A stretch of 17,437 nucleotides of DNA from M55B154 sp964486725. Its GTDB lineage: Bacteria; Spirochaetota; UBA4802; UB4802. The stretch covers positions 1 through 17,437 of the forward strand of contig CAZAOK010000078.1 of NCBI GenBank assembly GCA_964486725.1. The letters run 5' to 3'. The translations under genes were made by a program, and so were the position numbers. Within the stretch, counting starts at the first letter, position 1; the number at the start of each line of letters is the position of its first letter. The notes under the pieces were generated by a model that was given only the letters and a program-made list of their open reading frames with translations, did not search any database and had not been told where the DNA came from. Shown piece after piece: positions 14,363 through 17,437 of this stretch.

Positions 14363-14412
14363 GCCAGCAGTTAAAATAAGTATATCCGCTAAAATATACT
14401 TGCGCTACTGGC
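14363..14412. repeat. Two-part inverted repeat upstream of a secreted-protein promoter
   Basis: Outer arms GCCAGCAG (14363-14370) and CTACTGGC (14405-14412) pair with one mismatch. Inner arms AAGTATAT (14378-14385) and ATATACTT (14394-14401) pair perfectly across 8 nt. The element ends 30 nt before the -35 of the promoter at 14443-14470, in a divergent intergenic region, so it is a candidate regulatory site. Confidence 0.45.
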
Positions 14413-14442
14413 AGAAAGCTTACTACAGTTACACAAACATTA

Positions 14443-14470
14443 TTGCATTATCCCCGAAATATAGTATACT
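14443..14470 (+). promoter_or_regulatory. Promoter for the small secreted protein, GH36 and DUF362 genes
   Basis: TTGCAT (14443-14448) is followed after 16 nt by TATACT (14465-14470), a 5/6 match to -10. Transcription would begin near 14477, about 27 nt before the start codon. Confidence 0.6.
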
Positions 14471-14503
14471 GATTAAGTGTATTAATAATAAAGGAGGCTG
14501 GGT

Positions 14504-14827
14504 ATGCGAAGATTCATTGTATTTTTGTTCGCATGCGGCATGTTGATGCAGGTTTCCATGTCTGCGGCAGTTGCCAGTGAGAAAAGCTTTCAGGGCATGG
14601 TTATTTACGTAAACGCATCAGAGATCGAGATCAAAAAGGGTAAGAAAGAGATGGTTTTTTCATTCTCGCCAGGGATAAAGGTAGCCGGCATTGAAGGAGA
14701 AGAAGCTTCAATATCAGCGTTGAAGCCATGTCAGGTGGTGAAAGTGATATATACTATTGATCAGAAGAAACCTGTAGCCAGGCTGATCACGGTTAAGAAG
14801 CCGGCAGATTGTATCAACAAAAAGTAA
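14504..14827 (+). CDS. Small secreted protein of unknown function
   Basis: The 107-aa product is not recognised. It has a signal peptide (MRRFIVFLFACGMLMQVSMSAAVAS, cleavage near AVAS) and a mature part of about 82 residues, with alternating short strands (QGMVIYVNASEIEIKKGKKEMVFSF, CQVVKVIYTI, ARLITVKK) that look like a small beta-barrel such as an OB-like or DUF5666-like fold; that is a guess from pattern. Two mature cysteines (CQVV and CINKK) could form a disulfide in the periplasm. AAAGGAGG precedes the ATG at ideal spacing. It is the first gene of a plus-strand unit and lies 34 nt before the GH36 gene. Confidence 0.75.
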   Translation: MRRFIVFLFACGMLMQVSMSAAVASEKSFQGMVIYVNASEIEIKKGKKEMVFSFSPGIKVAGIEGEEASISALKPCQVVKVIYTIDQKKPVARLITVKKPADCINKK

Positions 14828-14861
14828 ACCTGCAAACCGGAATCCGGAAAGGAGTGGCTAA

Positions 14862-16718
14862 ATGTTAGAGCTTAGGCTGGAGACTATCCAGATAGGACAT
14901 TCACTCAAGGGGATGCAGAGCAAGGTGTTGCTGAACCGTGAATCCGGAACGGTAAGCAATGAAGGCTGGGAGCTTTCTTTCTCTGTCAGCAGTGGGAGAA
15001 TTGATCTTCGTATACATTTTAACCGGAACACTTTTTTAAAAAACATTACACTGAACACGGTTATACTCAGTGATATTGACGCTGCTGACCTGGCATTTTT
15101 TAAAAACGGGTACCAGTCATGGAGTTATTCGGGAACGTTATTTGAGGCAGACCGGCAGCGAAAACCACGATTCTCTTTCGTAATCGCCAACCAGGAAAAT
15201 GTGAACAATCCGCCAACCGGAAAAAAGGGACATGTTACATCTGACATGTTCTGTTTTATCGGGAATAAAGCAAATGGCAGGGGAATATTCATCGGTCAGC
15301 TTCCTCCTTTTTCTCAGCTTGTTGAATACAGTTTTATGTTCAGTCACCGCCAGCATATCATGGACATAACCTGGGATTTCAATTGTAATGTGAAAGCAGG
15401 TGAGTGGATATCACTTGATCCGGTGTTCTTTCGTGAGGGTGAAATTCATAATGAGCTTGATGAGTACACAAAAATGGCGGCAGATGCCCGTTCCGTGCCC
15501 CGAACACCAGACCTGAGAAGGGGATGGTGTTCATGGTATTATTATTATACAGACATCACCATTGAAGAGATACAGCAAAACCTTCGTTTCTCCAGAGAGA
15601 AATCAATTCCGTTCCAGTTTTTTCAAATCGATGACGGATACCAGGCCGGTATCGGCGACTGGCTTGATCTTAAGAACGGGTTTAACGGGTCAATGAAAAT
15701 GCTTGCCGACAGCATTCGTGATTCCGGTTATGTGCCGGGATTGTGGGTAGCCCCATTTATTGCCTCGAAGAAATCCCGTCTTATACAGGAGTATCCCCGG
15801 TGGGTGATGCGTGACAGGAGTGGAAAACCGGTGGTTGCAGGGTATAACCCCAACTGGGATGGCACCTATTACGCCCTGGATATTACAAGCCCCGGATATC
15901 TTCAATGGCTTGAAAAAGTATTTACAACTATTCGTTACGAATGGGGTTTTGAATATATTAAACTGGATTTCATGTATGCCGCTTCGCTGCCCGGAATGCT
16001 TCATGACAGTTCTATGAGCCGGGCCGGGGCACTTGAACTTGGGCTGAGCAAGATACGGGAATTTTCCGGTGATGACGCTTTTCTTCTTGGCTGCGGAATG
16101 CCCATCTCCGGGGCGGTGGGATACATGAACGCTATGCGGGTTAGTTGTGATGTGTCACAGGGATGGAGGCCTTCTTTCATAGAAAGACTTGCCGGTGGTG
16201 ACTCTCATGTTGAAACCAGGGGTGCCATACGCAACAGCCTGGTTCGCGCTTTCATGCATGGAAAGTTCTGGATAAATGACCCCGACTGTCTTATGCTGCG
16301 CCGTCAGCATACCGGCCTTACCCCCCACCAGCGGGATTCACTGTATAATGCCATAATGATAATGGGCGGCATGATGGTAATATCCGACAGGATGACTGAC
16401 TATACGCCAGGTGAGATGGATGACCTTTTTCGTGCCTTTGATATTTTTGAAAAGACATCTCAATCTGAAGCGGTGGTGCTTGACCTGCTGGAAAAGAATA
16501 TGCCCGAGTTTGTATATAACAGGAGCGGTCACCTGGCGGTATTCAACTTTTCTGACAAGACAAAAGAACAGGTGTTATTTCACCCCGGAATTGAAAGTCA
16601 GGAAGGTGCCGGTGCAAATGTTGAGGATATGAATACCGGTGAACAATTGAACATATCGGGTTCTACAGTGTTTACACTTCCGCCGCACGGGTCCCGTATA
16701 TTCAGGTTTAAAAAATAA
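14862..16718 (+). CDS. Alpha-galactosidase, glycoside hydrolase family 36
   Basis: The 618-aa product is a GH36-type retaining alpha-galactosidase, which removes terminal alpha-linked galactose from oligosaccharides. An N-terminal beta-sandwich (about 1-210) leads into the (beta/alpha)8 barrel from GWCSWYYYY (221-229), through QIDDGYQ (255-261) to the nucleophile Asp369 in YIKLDF and the likely acid/base Asp430 in RVSCDVSQGW. WINDPDCLMLR follows, as expected of the GH27/GH36 clan, and a short beta-domain ends the protein. It is at the short end for GH36 and lacks a signal peptide, so it is cytoplasmic and would act on imported sugars. AAAGGAG lies before the ATG. No transporter or other sugar gene is visible beside it; a DUF362 gene follows after 15 nt. 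Confidence 0.9.
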   Translation: MLELRLETIQIGHSLKGMQSKVLLNRESGTVSNEGWELSFSVSSGRIDLRIHFNRNTFLKNITLNTVILSDIDAADLAFFKNGYQSWSYSGTLFEADRQRKPRFSFVIANQENVNNPPTGKKGHVTSDMFCFIGNKANGRGIFIGQLPPFSQLVEYSFMFSHRQHIMDITWDFNCNVKAGEWISLDPVFFREGEIHNELDEYTKMAADARSVPRTPDLRRGWCSWYYYYTDITIEEIQQNLRFSREKSIPFQFFQIDDGYQAGIGDWLDLKNGFNGSMKMLADSIRDSGYVPGLWVAPFIASKKSRLIQEYPRWVMRDRSGKPVVAGYNPNWDGTYYALDITSPGYLQWLEKVFTTIRYEWGFEYIKLDFMYAASLPGMLHDSSMSRAGALELGLSKIREFSGDDAFLLGCGMPISGAVGYMNAMRVSCDVSQGWRPSFIERLAGGDSHVETRGAIRNSLVRAFMHGKFWINDPDCLMLRRQHTGLTPHQRDSLYNAIMIMGGMMVISDRMTDYTPGEMDDLFRAFDIFEKTSQSEAVVLDLLEKNMPEFVYNRSGHLAVFNFSDKTKEQVLFHPGIESQEGAGANVEDMNTGEQLNISGSTVFTLPPHGSRIFRFKK

Positions 16719-16733
16719 GCCGGGCATTACAAC

Positions 16734-17437
16734 ATGATCATGGAAAATGCTATGAAAAAACCAACCGTGCTGCTTAGAAAATGTGAAGATTACGATCCCG
16801 CTCAAATTCAACGCATAATACGGGAAAGCGTGGATGAGCTGAATCTGAAAATCAAGGGTAATGTATTCATAAAGCCCAACGTGGTGAGTGCCAATAAAAG
16901 GTACATTCACAACTCCTTTACCCATCCGGAGGTGGTTGGCGCCATGGTGAGTGACCTCAGGGAGCGTGGTATAGAGAATATCACCATAGGCGAATCGGGA
17001 GGGTATGGTATCCCGTCCCGCCTGTTTCTTAAGGAAGCCGGATATTACCCCATGGCAAAAAAAACCGGGACAAAGCTTATTGATATGAATGAGCATGCCA
17101 TGGTTCGAGTTCCCCTTGAGAAGGGCAAGTGGCATAAAAATATGCTTCTCTCACGAAGTATTCACGATGCTGATTTCAAGATTTGGATGCCCAAGCTTAA
17201 GTATCATATTTTCGCGTCCATCACCAATGTGTTGAAACTCAATATCGGCATACTGGCACACGGAGAGAGGATGCTCTACCATGATCATCGGATACATGAG
17301 AAGATCGTTGACCTTCTTGAGGCGGGGTATCCCGATCTGGTGGTTTCAGACGCCATTGATATAACCTACGGCTTCGAATCCGCCCCATACCCCGTTCGCA
17401 TGGGAGCCCTCATCATTTCGGATCATCCACTGTCGGC
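16734..17437 (+). CDS. DUF362 domain protein, C-terminus beyond the window
   Basis: An open frame runs from ATG at 16734 past the window edge (234 codons seen). It matches DUF362: VFIKPNVV near residue 50, THPEVVGAMVSDLRERG, ITIGESGG, then MPKLKYHIFASITNVLKLNIG and PDLVVSDAI. Members often carry a C-terminal ferredoxin-type domain, which cannot be judged here; their function is poorly known. The start may instead be the ATG at 16752, giving MKKPTVLLRKC and with GGAA 5 nt upstream; neither start has a strong ribosome-binding site. It lies 15 nt after the GH36 stop codon, so it is probably in the same operon. Confidence 0.85.
   Translation, partial: MIMENAMKKPTVLLRKCEDYDPAQIQRIIRESVDELNLKIKGNVFIKPNVVSANKRYIHNSFTHPEVVGAMVSDLRERGIENITIGESGGYGIPSRLFLKEAGYYPMAKKTGTKLIDMNEHAMVRVPLEKGKWHKNMLLSRSIHDADFKIWMPKLKYHIFASITNVLKLNIGILAHGERMLYHDHRIHEKIVDLLEAGYPDLVVSDAIDITYGFESAPYPVRMGALIISDHPLS

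Noticed and set aside
2312..16718. One polysaccharide utilisation locus spanning the sulfatase and GH36 genes
   Set aside because: The two genes are over 11 kb apart, with housekeeping genes between them and no sugar transporter or SusC/D-type pair.
16575..17135. 186-codon open frame on the minus strand
   Set aside because: It is antisense to the end of the GH36 gene and the start of the DUF362 gene, both of which have clear family motifs. Its translation has no recognisable domain.
1..17437. CRISPR array, insertion sequence, phage or toxin-antitoxin genes
   Set aside because: No regularly spaced repeats, transposase, integrase or terminal inverted repeats with target duplications were seen on reading the window.

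Overview
The window looks like chromosomal DNA from a free-living or gut-type bacterium with a Gram-negative style envelope. A predicted outer-membrane beta-barrel, a probable lipoprotein and several signal-peptide proteins point that way. A double-cubane-cluster type reductase component (an oxygen-sensitive family) and a Cys-type sulfatase suggest an anaerobic or facultative life. Neither tRNA encodes its CCA end. The phylum cannot be fixed from this sequence; a spirochaete or another deep Gram-negative lineage is only a guess. No transposase, integrase, phage gene or CRISPR array was seen, so this is a housekeeping and metabolic stretch rather than a mobile island.

Layout. 1-1.5 kb (minus strand): tRNA-Thr(CGT) and a double-cubane cluster protein of the HgdB/YjiM family. 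1.5-3.8 kb (plus): a divergent control region with two dyads, then an unrecognised multi-pass membrane protein paired with a Tat-exported sulfatase. 3.8-4.5 kb (minus): a lipoprotein of unknown family. 4.75-6.5 kb (plus): etfB-etfA, closed by a strong terminator. 6.6-7.7 kb (minus): a bactofilin followed by an outer-membrane beta-barrel protein. 7.9-8.3 kb (plus): a YlbF/YmcA-family protein with its own terminator. 8.4-9.6 kb (minus): a class I aminotransferase. 9.9-10.8 kb (plus): an MBL-fold hydrolase that ends on the base next to the convergent ktrA. 10.8-13.6 kb (minus): the cluster rpsT, HU-family gene, tRNA-Val(TAC), ktrB, ktrA, read in that order. 13.7-14.2 kb (minus): a secreted protein of unknown function. 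14.5-17.4 kb (plus): a small secreted protein, a GH36 alpha-galactosidase and a DUF362 protein that runs off the window.

How they work together. EtfAB is a soluble electron carrier and the double-cubane protein is the catalytic half of an ATP-driven low-potential reductase; its activating ATPase is not here. KtrB and KtrA form a potassium uptake channel and its cytosolic regulatory ring. The sulfatase and alpha-galactosidase point to scavenging of sulfated or galactose-containing compounds, but they are not adjacent and no sugar transporter is present. The most unusual structural point is at 12.9-13.0 kb: the stop codon of the HU-family gene lies inside tRNA-Val, and a perfect 12-bp hairpin sits between that tRNA and the start of ktrB, which has no clear ribosome-binding site.
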